A stretch of DNA of 64,000 nucleotides, taken from assembly GCA_020466095.1 (NCBI GenBank), contig CM035807.1:108889906-108953905 (forward strand), read 5' to 3'. The stretch is from Chlorops oryzae (lineage: Eukaryota > Arthropoda > Insecta > Diptera > Chloropidae). How positions within the stretch are numbered: the first letter of the stretch is position 1; each line of letters starts with the position of its first letter. The translations under genes were made by a program, and so were the position numbers. A model generated the notes under the pieces. The model did no database searches. It was not told the DNA's origin and saw only the letters and a program-made list of their open reading frames with translations. Positions 46,250 through 58,800 of the stretch are shown one piece after another.

Positions 46250-47145
46250 CAAGTAAAGAAGCTTACATCGGCTAAGCCGATTGCACACATACCTTTTCCT
46301 CAGCCTGAAATATGTTAAAACATTACCTTAACAAAAATTTCTGCCGTTTTCGTTGTTCTAGCTTGGATATCTATTTATACCTTATCTGTAGTTCGATTTA
46401 GCTTCTAAAACTCGAAATTATTATTAAGCACAAAATTTTCGCGGATGGTGAGCATGGTCAAGTTTTAACCGTTAGAGGACATTTTGTCTAGCTGCGAAAT
46501 ACTCAATTCAAAATAGTGAAAATCAAATTTTCGCGAATTTCGCGAATGTTAGTCATGGCCAAATTTTAACCTTAAGTGACGACTTTATTTGGCGCCAAAA
46601 TACACAATCAGAAGAAGAAAAAAAAAAACATTTTTGTATACAGATATGAGAATAAGAGAAAGAGTGTTTTTTTCTAATGTGTAGGATGATGACCATAAAT
46701 ATAGCGATGTCGCAATTTTTTTTCAGCGAAAGCTTAAGTCTACATAATAGCTATACACACACCAAATTTCAATAAGCTGGGATGTATAGTAAAAAAGTTA
46801 TTCACGGAAAACGTTAAGAATCGTGATTTTTGAAACTTCTGAACCACTTCCCACGACCCAAGAAGGGACTAAGAAAAAAATTTGTATGCAGTTTTTCGGA
46901 CATTTACCTGGTTCAAGTCCATGCCAAATTTCAATATGATATCTTTCATGGCTTAGGAGTAAATTACGAAAAACTAAAGTGTAACCGACAGACAGACAGA
47001 CAGACAGACAGACATGGCTAGATCGATTCCTCTTGTCACCCTGATAAAGAATATATATATATGTCTATATCTATCGCGACTCCTTTGGTATGTTACATAC
47101 TCCGTGCCAAACTTAATATACCCTTTCCTTCGGAAAAGGTATAAT
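46250..47145. repeat. Dispersed repeat with GACAGACAGACATGG signature, copy 2
   Basis: The stretch runs from CTTACATCGGCTAAGCCGAT through TTCATGGCTTAGGAGTAAA-type text and a (GACA)n block at 46985-47012 to ATGGCTAGATCGATTCCTCT, ending CCTTCGGAAAAGGTATAATG. It belongs to the same broad class as 9990-10505. No gene is present. Confidence 0.5.
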
Positions 47146-49590
47146 GAGAGTTTCCTAAAACTAGGTAAGCTTGAAAAACGATATACCTAACGTTATAAAG
47201 TTACATGCTGGTGACGAATCGTCTATGAGAATAAATGAACCCAGACGCATCAGAACATTGACAACTTCCCCACCACGAGGCAGGGCTCAAGAAAGCGTAC
47301 TCCATTTGTGATTGTAAAATAAAATCACTATAAAATTATGGAAAAAGAGAACTTCCGCTTAAAATTAAATCAACACAATTTTCTTCTTCCTTCCTTCGTT
47401 GCTTGCGAAATTTCGGTTGAATCAAAACAAACGATAGAAATAATAATTATATCAATTTTTAACATTTATTCAAGCCCCTTTGATAAGAAGATGACCTTCT
47501 GCTTCTGTTAGTCATAAAAAAAAATATGTAAACAAACGAATCACACCCTGTGCGCCTTTTTTTTTTTTTTTTTTGCTTGAAACAAACGAAGAAAACAATT
47601 TGTTTTTGCTCCACTTTTGTAAACAAACTCTTCCATTACCACTTCCATTTTACTTGGTAAAGAGAGCCAATGAGAAAGAAGCTTTGAAAAGCCACCTGCT
47701 CGCATGTCGCTCATTCATTCACTTATTCAATTGCGTTCAGTTCAATTCTGACTGTTGACAAAGGCACTCGGGTCGACGGATTTTCATCGCGTGGCATAAT
47801 TTTGTATATACGAGCGAAATTTCCCGCACACCACCGCATTTCATACGCCGGTACGCGGTTCAAAGTGCGTTTGGGGAAATTTACTTCAATTGGAATTCTC
47901 CTCGCACAATATTTTTTTGAAAACTTCTTAAAAGAAAACTTAAATTAAAAACAAAAAAAAAAAAAAAAAAACCGTTTCACAAACATAAACCAATTGTGAA
48001 ATATTTCACAATAAATGCCATTAGAGGCTGACAGTGATTATTGTGTTTACATTTTGAGATAAAATTTTATTCAAATTTTTTAAATATCGCACATGGCAAT
48101 TATGCCATAAAAACCAAAACGTGTACGAAGCCAAAAAAAATAAAAAAAAATACATTAATATTATTTTTGAATAAATTTCACCTGTTGAAAAGTTACAGCC
48201 TTCAAGGGGTGAGTAAATAGCAAGTATAAAGCAATCAAATTGAAATCAATCACCTTTCAGCTTGTTCCTTTGTTTGATTCCTGCTGTTTTGTTCCCTGAA
48301 AATTGTCCTCTTTATCATTTAACCATAATCATATGAAAACAGGTCAATCCAACCGCACGTGTCCGCCTTCCTGAACATATTGAATTGAATGCTTCATTCG
48401 GAAAGCATAGAAATGTGTCTTAAATGTTTTCTCAACATTTTCGACATTGAAAGGTGTGTACTCAATGTCACGCAGACGATTTGATTCCCTTTGTTTTTTT
48501 TTTCTTCCCATAACCAACAGACCCATATCTTATTTGGCCTTGTTCTCTTGATATTTTCTCGCCTTACACAGCAAACTCAGTAGCTCTTTGACCCTCTCGA
48601 GTGGTTCGATTGAATTGAAAATTCCCATTAAAGGCTCTTAGTGTTTCCTTTGTACGATTGAAGGAGCGCGATGAAAAGAAAAATTATGCTTAATAGATTC
48701 CGATATTGTGGCAGTTTTTTTTTCTTTTTAGCATTTTTATTAATCAATTAACACATCATGACCGAAACGTGCCCACAACGATAAAGCTAATGTGAATGTG
48801 AAGTCATAGTCATAGTTTATGTGCTATAGTTTTTGATGAAATCCGTTTGGTCTGGATAATGGAAAAATCATAGCATATAAATTATTTGAACTGCGTATAT
48901 TTTCCATTAGCTTCAAAGGGTTTCTTTCTTGAACACATTAAATTTGTCCTTCAAATGAAACGTAAAGCTTAACGGAAAGGTAAATTTCAAAGTTTATTTC
49001 GTAATTAAAGTCAACAGTTGTGATCCAGTTGTGGAAAGTTCACGGAAATTAAAAATTCAAAAATGCATTTTTAATGAAGTAAAAGTACAGAAGAACACCT
49101 TTCATAAATGCTTGCACACTAATGCGATAATCTATTTTGCTACCCCAGCGTAAGCAGGGTATATTAGTTTTATGCAGATCTTGTAACAGTTAGAACTAAG
49201 CTCCGTAGATATAGACATATGTTTATATTCTTGATCAAGATCGAACACGATTTAGAGATGTTCTTCTGCGGTCGGATGTCCTTTCAAACGGGTAACGTCT
49301 AAATTTGGTACACAGGTATGTTGAGTCCCGAGAACGAGACATGGGCTGACCAAAACAAATGAATGCTGTAGGAGAAAAATTTATGTAGTCCGCTCAGTGG
49401 CATGCCCACAATGGGAGATTTCTTGTACCTTCCGAAGTGAATAGCGTAGAAGCTTCAAATTCAAAACATAGGTTGACCAATAGGTTGCGCCAATATTGTG
49501 GGTATATCAAAGACTTTAGCTTTCTTATTATTACTAAGACTGTAAGAGCACCACGACCTAAAAGATCTTTTGTCCAGCCCGTATTCCCTT
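47146..49590. other. Long stretch without supported gene
   Basis: AT-rich sequence with poly-T/A tracts (47558, 47955). Nothing on either strand shows splice sites plus a domain. The region 47600-47830 is less AT-rich but its frames do not look coding. Confidence 0.5.
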
Positions 49591-49599
49591 AGAATAATT

Positions 49600-49840
49600 T
49601 AAGACTGTTGATGAATCTTAGAATTTCCTCAGAGAAATTTAGGAGACTTTGGTCAAAGAAAGACTTCGCACTGGAAATTCAAGGTTGCAGAAAACGAGGG
49701 CGTCCGAAACAGCGTTCGATGGACGCAGTAGAATGGGACCTCGATACTGTAGAGCAAAATTGGAGAAACGGACCCCGGGATAGGCTAGGACATTTAAATA
49801 CGATAGAAGAAGAAGAATATGCATCTAAGAATTTCTAAGC
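49600..49840 (+). pseudogene. LINE reverse transcriptase C-terminal relic
   Basis: The frame contains QGCRKRGRPKQRSMDAVEWD followed by NWRNGPRDRLGHL, matching the RGRPxxRWxDxVxxDL pattern at the C-terminus of RTE-type LINE polymerases. The key Trp of RW is Ser here. About 76 codons remain without a partner domain. Confidence 0.6.
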
Positions 49841-49864
49841 GACTAATTCCTTGGGGGACCAATA

Positions 49865-49960
49865 TTTTTGCCCCCAGGACTCGCGACAGGATATGCACAC
49901 AAAACATGCTCCATTGTTTCCTGCTCTGACTTACAAATTCTACAGAGATCTTTGTTTATC
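49865..49960 (-). pseudogene. LINE RNase H C-terminal fragment
   Basis: The minus strand reads DLCRICKSEQETMEHVLCAY, matching the CxxC-x7-ExxxHxLC motif that ends many non-LTR retrotransposon polyproteins. It lies head-on to the plus-strand relic at 49600-49840, so two unrelated relics abut. Confidence 0.55.
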
Positions 49961-50207
49961 ACACCAATCTTTTTCATTTAGCTTTCTTACTTTTTACAGT
50001 TTTTAAATAGCCGGACTTTGCCATTAGGTTAATTTATTTTAGTTGTATAAATGCCTAAAGGATTTTAATAGGTACTATTACTTGTAAATTGTATTACGCT
50101 CTCTATAGTGTGATTCGCCGTCGATATGGTCGTGCATAGTCCTTTTCTCTGCTGCGTTGTTTACTCAAATTTCCGTTCCAAGACAATACCAATTATGGCT
50201 GTGTTTC

Positions 50208-50575
50208 CCCTGCAGGAAGCCTGTCGCCATATGGCCCCATGTCTATATTGACGTCAATATAGACAAGAGAACAACAGTATTTATAGGCGGTGTCATTGGA
50301 GAAACTGTACTGTCAAGAGGTATAGTTCATCTTTATTGACTATGTCAACAACGTGTCTCCTTATAAAAACGAAAGAGTACTTCTTTTGTCTACATAATAG
50401 TACCCGACGTCAATAATTCGTCAATATTTCTTCGGTCAATTGTTGACATTCAATGCCCACTCAATGATAAAATGTCAATAGGCAAAGGCTTGGGGCGGGT
50501 ATAACTGGTCAGTAGTGACGTTGGCGCGGCCAGTAGAAAAAGAGTATAGATTCACTATTGACATTTCCTACAGGG
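50208..50575. mobile_element. CCTGCAGG-type element, copy 1
   Basis: It begins CCCTGCAGGAAGCCTGTCGC and ends ATTGACATTTCCTACAGGG. It shares GCCATATGGCCCCATGTCTA and ATAGTTCATCTTTATTGAC with the 59589-60048 copy, in the opposite orientation. Many TTGAC/GTCAA words occur inside. There is no reading frame. Confidence 0.75.
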
Positions 50576-51370
50576 TCCTTTAATGCCATACGTGCATATT
50601 GTATACATATTGTATAGTATGTATGTATGGAATGTGGAATGGACGATTTTGCTAATGGTCTTACTTTGTGAGGAACCTCCTCATTTTTTTTCTTTTTCTT
50701 TGATTATATGTCATTTATGTGAAAACTAAGACACGCCTTAGGCCAGAAATGTACCTAATTAGTACTGTACAATGTATTTGAAAAAGTTTTCTATTTTATA
50801 TGGTCTATTTAGATTAATATGGCCGAATGAGCTGTTGTTTTGTAAAATCGAAATAAAAAGCTTTGTCTAATCTGGTTTATTTGCAGCCTTGAACAGATTT
50901 TAAGGTGCTTAGTTGGGATGTCCGAATGTGTAAGGAATGAATGGCGATTAAAATCTAAAGCTTTTTGTTCGATCTGAACCCGAAATCCATACGATCCTTC
51001 CGATGAAGCCCTAGAGTTTTAACCCAAAAATTAAATTCTCAACCTTTTCCATTTCAATATGCAAGTGTCATTTTCTTCACTCAAAATTTCTTTATTTATT
51101 TTTTTTATTAATTTATTATGAAAATTATATTTCAATTCAATTGAAAAGCACCTGCCGTAAAGGAAATTTGGTTCACTTCCACTTCTTAACTATACTTTAT
51201 GAAAAATTAATGAACTTAACAGTAGTTTCCCATTGTTACTATAATTTAATGTTCTGTTACCCATATTTTACCTGGTTGAACAAAAAAAATGCGAAATATC
51301 TCCATTTAAAGTGTTTTGCAAACGATCAATAATTCATATCATGGAGGTATTTCCAGCTGGTAAGGCTGCC
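50576..51370. other. Non-coding stretch
   Basis: AT-rich sequence. The 63-codon frame at 51141-51332 has no splice sites or domain, and I see no supported gene. Confidence 0.45.
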
Positions 51371-51508
51371 CAGTGGCGTAGCGTGACATTTCGGCGTCCC
51401 GGACGCAATGGAGGAAATTCCAACCCTCACCCTAAATAAAAAGACCTTTACAAATATTTGGGCACCCGGGGAAGCTTTTCCCTTTGATCCCCCTACGCTA
51501 CGCTACTG
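51371..51508. mobile_element. hAT-type MITE (CAGTGGCGTAGC family), copy 2
   Basis: It runs from CAGTGGCGTAGCGTGACATT to ACGCTACGCTACTG. AGGCTGCC and AGGCTTGC flank it (7 of 8 match). The interior is GC-rich with GCACCCGGGGAAGC. Confidence 0.7.
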
Positions 51509-52056
51509 AGGCTTGCCATCGTAAAGGGATTTTTTTGTCAAATGGTCTACGAAGCTGGCAAAAAAATATGAAGACAGGAAAAAAACGACAAAGGCATAAC
51601 TAAATGCAATTAATTTGTTCAAGGGAAGGCGAACGATCGGTAGACGACGTGACACTTTGCACATGATTCATTTTCCTATTAAGAATATAATTAACGGTTC
51701 TTTATTGTAGGGAAAATTTTTTCTTTAAAATTGACGAGGCAGGTGCGTTGAAAATATGTTCCGGAAAAATATAAAAAAGCCCTCCGTAGTTGAAAGCATT
51801 GAGTATACTCATGTAACGATACGTATGTATGGTTATATTTATCTGCTTGTGCTATGCTAAGCGTTGACAAAACAATTTCATACAAAATCGATTATGCTAT
51901 GCTATGCTTCGATATGCCATGACTGAATGCACCTTTAATCATGCTTAACATGTCGTGAGCTATAGTTCTTAAGTTAAATTAATTTTGATTGAGTAAATCG
52001 GAATATTATTGTTGTTAATTTATATATTTCTTTTTTTTCGAAAAATATTTAATGAC

Positions 52057-52300
52057 CAGGGCTCGGATTTTGTTGACTTTTATAAATTTAAAGCATACTT
52101 TATGGAGTACAAATTTTTTTCAACTCACATGAAGTTAAGATTCAAAGAGATTTTTAACCTCAATATTAATTTTTTTGAAGTTAGAAAAGCAGTTTGAAGT
52201 TCAACTTCGCTAAACTTATCCGCAAAATGTTTGTACGAAAAATTTTTCGCCCCAAAAAGTATGCTTTAAACATATAAAAGTCATCAAAATCCGAGCCCTA
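52057..52300. mobile_element. hAT-type MITE (CAGGGCTCGG family), copy 3
   Basis: It begins CAGGGCTCGGATTTTGTTGA and ends TCAAAATCCGAGCCCTA, with flanks TTAATGAC and TTAATGAA. About 244 bp, palindromic. Confidence 0.85.
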
Positions 52301-52677
52301 TTAATGAAAAATGACACTGTATCCGCAAAAGTGTTACAACTCAGAGATATATACTCCTAACATTATAAAGTTGCATTTTAATTGATCTCACTGATTAAAA
52401 TGTCTAATTTAGAAATTAAATTTGAACAACCGATTGATATAGCACGAAAACCGAAAAAATAACTAGCTGTGTGCTTTCGAATATTTACAAAACCACTTTA
52501 TATAATTTGAAGCCTTAACCAATGGAGCTTAATTAAAGCTTACTTGAGGCTTAAAATCCTTGCTCGTGACGTTTTTAAATGGACAAAGACACAAGGACGA
52601 ACAAATTTCTGACTGGCAGAAATATTTGTTATTTTTATAAGCATACTTTTTGGGTGCCGAATTTAATATTTTAACAT

Positions 52678-53026
52678 CAGGACTCGGATTTTGTTGCTTT
52701 TATAAATTTAAAGCATATTTTAAGGAGAAAAATGTTCTTACCAACATTTTTCGAATAAGTTTAGCGAAGTTGAACTTCAATAGCTTTTAACCAATCAGGA
52801 TTTTGACTTATAAATTTAAAGCATATTTTAAGGAGAAAAATGTTTCTTACCAACATTTTTCGAATAAGTTTAGCGAAGTTGAACTTCAAACCGCTTTTCT
52901 AACTTCAAAAAAATTCTTATTGAAGTTAAAAATCGATTTGAATCTTAACTTTATGTGAGTTGAACAAAATTTTTACTCCATAAAGTATGCTTTGAATTTA
53001 TAAAATCAACAAAGTCCAGAGACCTG
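52678..53026. mobile_element. hAT-type MITE (CAGGGCTCGG family), copy 4 with internal duplication
   Basis: The termini CAGGACTCGGATTTTGTTG and AGTCCAGAGACCTG are decayed. The stretch TTATAAATTTAAAGCATATTTTAAGG to GTTGAACTTCAA occurs twice (about 52697-52786 and 52806-52890), which makes this copy about 100 bp longer than the rest. Confidence 0.75.
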
Positions 53027-53269
53027 CACATTATAAATTAACTAATATAATGAAAATAATGCGGTTTTCAAGTTTAAGGAGTGTATTTTGGGACGCCTAA
53101 AAATAATTTAGTTTCAAAATAAAATAAAAATCAGTTGGATAATCTCTGATCTAAGCCATAGAACAACATTATATGGCCATGCATGGGCTCCAGATTTTGA
53201 AAATCGACACAACTAAGTAGAGTTTTGTCAATCTCCTTGCAATAATACCACATCAAACACGCACTTTTA

Positions 53270-54900
53270 TACTTAGCCCGATTCTAAGTGAATATTCCCC
53301 ACGGAATTTTCACCCTACAAAATTTTTCTCCACTGAAAAAGGAGGTATTTTAAGCATCAATAAAAGTAAGAATTCAATGACTTTTTCTGAAAAATAATTG
53401 AAATTTTTTATCCCTTTATATTACCTTCCCAGTGTGCATAGAATGGGAGAAGTTTTTTTTTCAAATCCACAAAGGAAAATTCCCTGCCAATATTTAGAAA
53501 GTCATTTAAAAAATTCATAATTCTGACGCAACTTCAAAAGCTTTGACGACGTTTTTCCATTAAATTTTTATAAAATTCTCTTTACCTTCAGACTGAAAAA
53601 CTATTAGCTTATTATTTTAAGAACGTAATTTCATGCGTTTATCTAATAACAAGCTTAAAGGAAAAGCTATTTTCCTTCATTAAATGAAACTTGTTTTAAC
53701 GCAATCAAAGCGGGGGGTGCGCCCATCCAAGAAACGAAATTTGCGTGTTCCGTTCGACGTACACACTTACATACATACATACATACATACTTATTGCTCA
53801 GAAAATAGGACAAAATTTTAAGGGAAGAGAAACCAAGCAATAGATAGAGGGGGAGCGCAAGAGAGTGAGGGAGAGTGACGTCCATAGAGGAAGGAGTGGA
53901 AAGTAGCGAAGCCTTATCACATCAAATAATTTGAGCACGTTATCTCGTTTTAAGCCAATTATCTAAGCAGAATTTGTTTGAAATTCTCTTTTCTGCTAAA
54001 AAAAAAAAAAGAAGATTAAATTTTCGTTTGTTGAAAGCCGATAATGTCATCAGTAATAAAACTAAAATCTATTCGGAATGCGAGCGTGAAACTTCGTTTT
54101 TTTCGCAATAGTTTTAAGTTCAATGAACTTTCTTTGTTTTTGCTCAGTGTAGTCCCCTTTGAACTATGCATGTACCCATTTGGAACTGCGACCCCTCGAA
54201 GAAAGTTCGCAAGTGCTTGTCATGATGACTATTCCGATTATTGACTATTGAAAATTTCGATTTTTTTATTTGAAATTCATGAAAGTTTTCCTTTAAAGCT
54301 ACAGGATATAACATGTGAGGAACCTAATAAGTTTAATTATTGGCCCAAAGCATTTAAATTTACCTTTTAAACAAGATTGCTTTCTTTTTATTACGCTAAT
54401 CTATCAGCAATACTGAACTTCAGTAGGTCCCGGTATATCAGCCCCGAAGGCATATAAGTGTATACTCCCGGGGAATTTTTCCCTGTGAATTTGAAAAAAA
54501 AAATCTCCCATTCAAGACACAATATAAAGGGAGCAAGAATTTCGAACATTTTTGAGCCGAGGTCTTCATAGAATCCGAAAGATGTCGGAATTGGAATTTT
54601 AGTCGACTGAATTTTCATATATATCTGACAGACAGCCGGATAAAATAGGGTTCTGTGCAACTAAGAACCGATAATGATACCGATTCAAAACCAAAAACGA
54701 CCAAATTTTTAATTTCTGTATGAATTTTCGATCGGTTTTAATTCCGATTCCGACAGCTATCGGATTCTGTGACACCTCTGATTTTTTTGTTTTTTTGTTC
54801 GCTTAGAATACTTCCTTTTTCTGCAGAGAAAAATTTATATGGGAAAAATTCCCGGGGAATAGGGCTGTATATTAGAAATAGGGCTGTATATTACGATCAC
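53270..54900. other. Non-coding stretch with palindromic-element fragments and a TACA microsatellite
   Basis: TAGCCCGATTCTAAGTGAAT near 53275 and CCCGGGGAATTTTTCCC near 54466, mirrored at 54835-54865, resemble the 15640-15850 family. (ATAC)n lies at 53770-53790. No gene is supported. Confidence 0.45.
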
Positions 54901-55560
54901 AAATTATTACCCTACAAATAATCGAGGAAATAGTTAATTGCTGCCTTAGCACTGTACAGCTTCTCGAGGCAGCAGGAGAACTGGTTACTGCAATCTAAAA
55001 TAGCCTTGCATACAATCACCTAATGGCTGACTTTGAATGTGTTGCCCTGACTAACTTGGAGTCTTCGATAACCCCCATTTAAGACCCGACGAGCTGAGGC
55101 TCGAGTACTATCTAAATGTCCTCTCCTTCATAAGGAAAGCCGAGAGTATACTAGAACAAACCAATGAAATGGGACTAAATGGCATGACAGACTTATTGTG
55201 GACCTCTAATTCTTCAGGGAGGGTAACCTTTAAACGCACAAAAACAAACAAAATGGTTCCCCATTATCGTAAGGAGTGCCTCTGATTACGATAGTTGTAT
55301 CATCCAAACGACAGACTGAAGAAAGACTGTAGAAACAACGCCATGAGTTAGAAAAAAGAATAGCACAGTAACTCATACCCAAAAGTATCTTCACAAACAA
55401 AAGATCCTTTGTTTTTATTTATTAAATATTGATAATCGAAATCTGTTCTAAGGTAAAATTTCTACCAGTCCTCGAACTTATCGCCCATATAACTTTATCG
55501 ACTGGATATTGAGATGCCCACTGTAACTCACTGCCCTTGCCAAACTGAAAAAAAAACATA
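54900..55560. other. Unassigned stretch with one open segment
   Basis: A plus-strand segment near 55088-55285 is open and reads ELRLEYYLNVLSFIRKAESI. It has no ATG-based gene structure or known domain, and may be another retroelement relic. TTTATT at 55414-55423 could be the polyadenylation signal of the SUN gene on the minus strand. Confidence 0.35.
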
Positions 55561-55574
55561 CCATCGATCACTTT

Positions 55575-56380
55575 TCACGCTGCTGGTCGTTCATAAATGG
55601 CAACCCTATAGACGCAAGTGTATTCGGGATTTCCATGATTTCCCGAAAATACAAAACGAACACGCTGACAGGCACTCTCAGCACTAACTGCAAAACTCTG
55701 AGTGGGTGAACGATTTTGGAATTCAAAGTCCCCCAAGAATTTCTCCGAGTTATTGGATTCGATGGCATAGACACTGATATACAGCGGTGCACTCGACGTC
55801 AATAGCAATGGTGATCGGTATTTCGGTATGTGATGTAAAACGATCGTCTCGATGTGGATACGTTCGGGCAATGCAATGACGACGACAGCTTTTTTATTCT
55901 TAAAAGCGAAACAGCATCCCAGTTCCATGTCGGAACGTAACATCTGTTCCGGTGGATTTCGGTTTGCGGTTATACCGATCCAGTTCAAAAAATTCCCATT
56001 TTCGGCGAGCTCAGCTTCAACGTATTCGATGTATGCACCAAGAGTTTCATCAGCATAATTTACATTCGATTCTTTGTCGTCGTCGTCGGAATCAATTCTG
56101 ATGATAGATCGTCCGATTTCCCAGCAATGGCTAAATGCGATGGTCGCATCTTCGCCTTTAATGTTCCAATTTGTTGCAAAATATCACCGAGCTCTTCTTC
56201 AATGACTTTGCGCACTAAAGAGTACATATTTTCTCTAGAATTTCCGGGGACGAGCTCATTTGCTGTATAACCCTCAGATTTTAGGGTCTTCAGTTCAATT
56301 GCGCGCCTCGCACTGTAGTACATGTTGCCTGCAAGCAAAGCTACTAATGTTAATAAAAATACCATCGAATATTTTGACAT
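55575..56380 (-). CDS. SUN-domain protein (Spag4/SUN-like), one frame break
   Basis: The protein would sit in the inner nuclear membrane and bind KASH proteins across the perinuclear space to couple nucleus and cytoskeleton. The N-terminus MSKYSMVFLLTLVALLAGNM is a signal anchor. A short predicted coil follows (YSLVRKVIEEELGDILQQIG), then an acidic spacer, then the SUN domain: NYADETLGAYIEYVEAEL, NPPEQMLRSDMELGCCFAFK, VVIALPERIHIETIVLHHIP, SSAPLYISVYAIE, FVFSGNHGNPEYTCVYRVAI. At about 268 codons it is short for the family, resembling testis-type SUN proteins. The first part reads in one frame to a stop at 56060 and the SUN domain in another, which is open from about 56175. The switch most likely lies in the (GAC)n stretch near 56085-56095. 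A splice using GTACTC near 56227 would also restore frame but has a poor acceptor. Paralogue identity is not settled. Confidence 0.8.
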
Positions 56381-56399
56381 TTCTGAGAATGATTTTCGA

Positions 56400-56756
56400 A
56401 TTATTTTTTTTTTTTTTTATAAAAAAAAAACTCTCTCCTACTTGACTTTTGTTTCCACTTCGGATGTAATCAGAGTGTGCCAGATCAGTCCCGTATAACT
56501 GATCTAGTGAACCTACACCTTTCGAACTGTGACTGGTTCAATACGTTTGCATGTGTTGAATATTTTGGAGGAATTGTTACGCAGGATTTAATGGACTATT
56601 GGAAACCCGGCACAAGGGATAGAAAAGAGCTAAAGCATTATAATTTGAGTGGCGCATGCTGAGTAAGTATGTATATATCTTCAATACCGACCCCAAAAGT
56701 CGCTTGTTATACCCGGCAGATTTAATATTCAATATTGCTTGGAAGTTATAGAGATT
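56400..56756. other. Upstream flank of the SUN gene
   Basis: A TATAAAAA-like sequence in a poly-T/A tract lies about 40 bp before the ATG on the minus strand. A 61-codon plus-strand frame at 56477-56662 reads CDWFNTFACVEYFGGIVTQD but has no recognisable domain. Confidence 0.35.
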
Positions 56757-57245
56757 GAGTGAGTGAGAGTAGAGAGAGGAGAGAGAGAGAAGAGAGAGGA
56801 GAGAGATGAGACGAGAGAGAGTGAGAAGTGAGAGATGAGAGAGAGAGAGATGAGAGAGAGAGTGAGAGAGAGAGAGAGAGAGAGAAGTGTGAGAGGAGAG
56901 AGAGAGAGAGAGTAGAAGAGAGTAGAGAGAGAGAGAGTGAGAGAGAGAGAGATGATGAGAAGAGAGAGAGAGTGAGAGAGAGAAAGAGAGTGAGTAGAGA
57001 AGAGTGAGAGAGAAGAGAGAGAGAGAGTGAAGAAGAAGAGAGTGAGAGAGAGAGGAGAGAGAGAGTGAGAAGAGAGTGAGAGAGAGAGAGGAGAGGATAG
57101 GGAGGAGAGAGAGAGATGAGAGGAGAGAGTGAGAAGAGTGAGAGATGAAGAGAGAGTGAGAGAGAGTAGTGAGAGAAGTGAAGAGAGAATGATGAGAAAG
57201 AGAGAGAGTGTGTGAGAGAAATAGAGTGAGAGAAATAATGAGAGA
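56757..57245. repeat. Long impure (GA)n/(GAGT)n tract
   Basis: Almost 490 bp of GAGAGA broken by GTGAGA, GATGAG and GAAGAG. The 175-codon minus-strand frame is Ser/Leu-only and is not a gene. Confidence 0.95.
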
Positions 57246-58465
57246 GCGAATGGAAAATCGTTTGTATAATCATTCGTTTATCATAAATTTTTTTGACTAC
57301 TCACTTTGCATAATGCAACTACTGTTACCATTTAAGCGAAGTCTCCCATGAATTAAGGACTAGAATATTTCAAAATCAAACTTGAGGCAATTTTGGCCCT
57401 AAAAAAAACTGGCGAATGTGAATATTACTCTCCTGTTTTTGGGATAAACAACTCTCTATCATGTTATTTAAGCTTTTGGAAACATTTGGCGGCATTTTCC
57501 ACTGTGACTTAGGGCGACAATTGATATAAATCTGGCCCTGCTCTACCCATTTCTAATGCGAAGCAAATTCGCAAAATACTTACGTTCAAGTATGACCAAA
57601 TGTTTGCGTTTCTGGGAAAAATTTGTAATTAATTTTACGATTTGCTTTAGTTTATTTTTACCCTCATTTTTCTAAAGTCCTAAGCTCATTTGTTTTTATT
57701 ATTATTAATATTTTTTTTTTTTTTTTGTTACTAATTGAAAGTCAACATATCATTTGTTGACTTCGTTTTATAGTCCATTTTCGATGACTTGACCACTCGA
57801 CGCGAAATTATCATCGATAAGCGACAACGATTAGCAAATGCCATCGAAATTTCTTAGTCGTAGAATAGGAAACAATTATAAATTATATAAAGACATAAAT
57901 TCAGTTCACTCGCGGCTGTCAAAGTTGAAGCATTTAATTATTTTTGGACATCGACGAATCGGAGGAACAAAGGAAAGTAATAATCGAATTTCTCTTTCAA
58001 TTTATTTTTCTTTTCAATTACAGTAAAAACAATTAATTAACGGACAACAGGAGGCATTTTATTTTAACGAAGAATGAGGTGAAGTTTTTTATTAAATTTT
58101 AAAAGAAAAAATTCCATAGAGTCTTCGCTTCACTGTGCTCCCAAAGCAGCAATCAAACAACAAACAAAAAAAACATATTAAATCGGAAATTGTAATTGCA
58201 CACGAAAAAAAAAATTCGATTAATAATAATTTTATTTATTTTGAATTATTTTGCAATTTTTCGAAATTAGATCTAATGGAATAGAATCCAATTATTTCTA
58301 TTTTAAAACATTATTTCTATTTCATTTGCTAATTCAATTCAGTTTATTGACCCGAATGATTGATTCCCTAATGAAGAGTTTATTTTGCTTTAGTGTGCTG
58401 TAATTGCTTGGCTTGTTTACGTTCAAACTTTATGTCAAAGTTAACGGTCAATCGAGTAATTACAC
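57246..58465. other. Non-coding stretch
   Basis: AT-rich sequence with a poly-T tract near 57710-57726. No gene is supported. Confidence 0.5.
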
Positions 58466-58612
58466 CAGTGACGTAGATCAAAAGGGTACGAATGATCGAG
58501 CGTATTTGTTATTTCCCAAAATCAGTGTAACTTTGTAAAAAACTAGCGCTTTTTGGAGAATCATATCGTTCAATATGATCGCCCCCGTTTCAATAAACTC
58601 TCTACGCCACTG
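58466..58612. mobile_element. hAT-type MITE (CAGTGGCGTAG family), copy 3
   Basis: It starts CAGTGACGTAGATCAAAAGG and ends AACTCTCTACGCCACTG. No clear target duplication is seen (TAATTACAC versus TACTTAAG). Confidence 0.55.
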
Positions 58613-58800
58613 TACTTAAGCACTTATAAAGTTCAAGTGCACAAATCAGTTTATGATATCACTTTTCAAATCACGGTTTATAAGTTTTCAAATACGGAAC
58701 AGTTCACTCCGTAATCAAATACAAAAAGTCTGCTATGAGTTCCGTATGGGTGTGAGAGCACACAATTTTTTTTTTCGCATCTGTGAAATATTATCGGATA

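Noticed and set aside
56746..57273. 175-codon minus-strand Ser/Leu frame
   Set aside because: It is the translation of an impure GA/CT tract.
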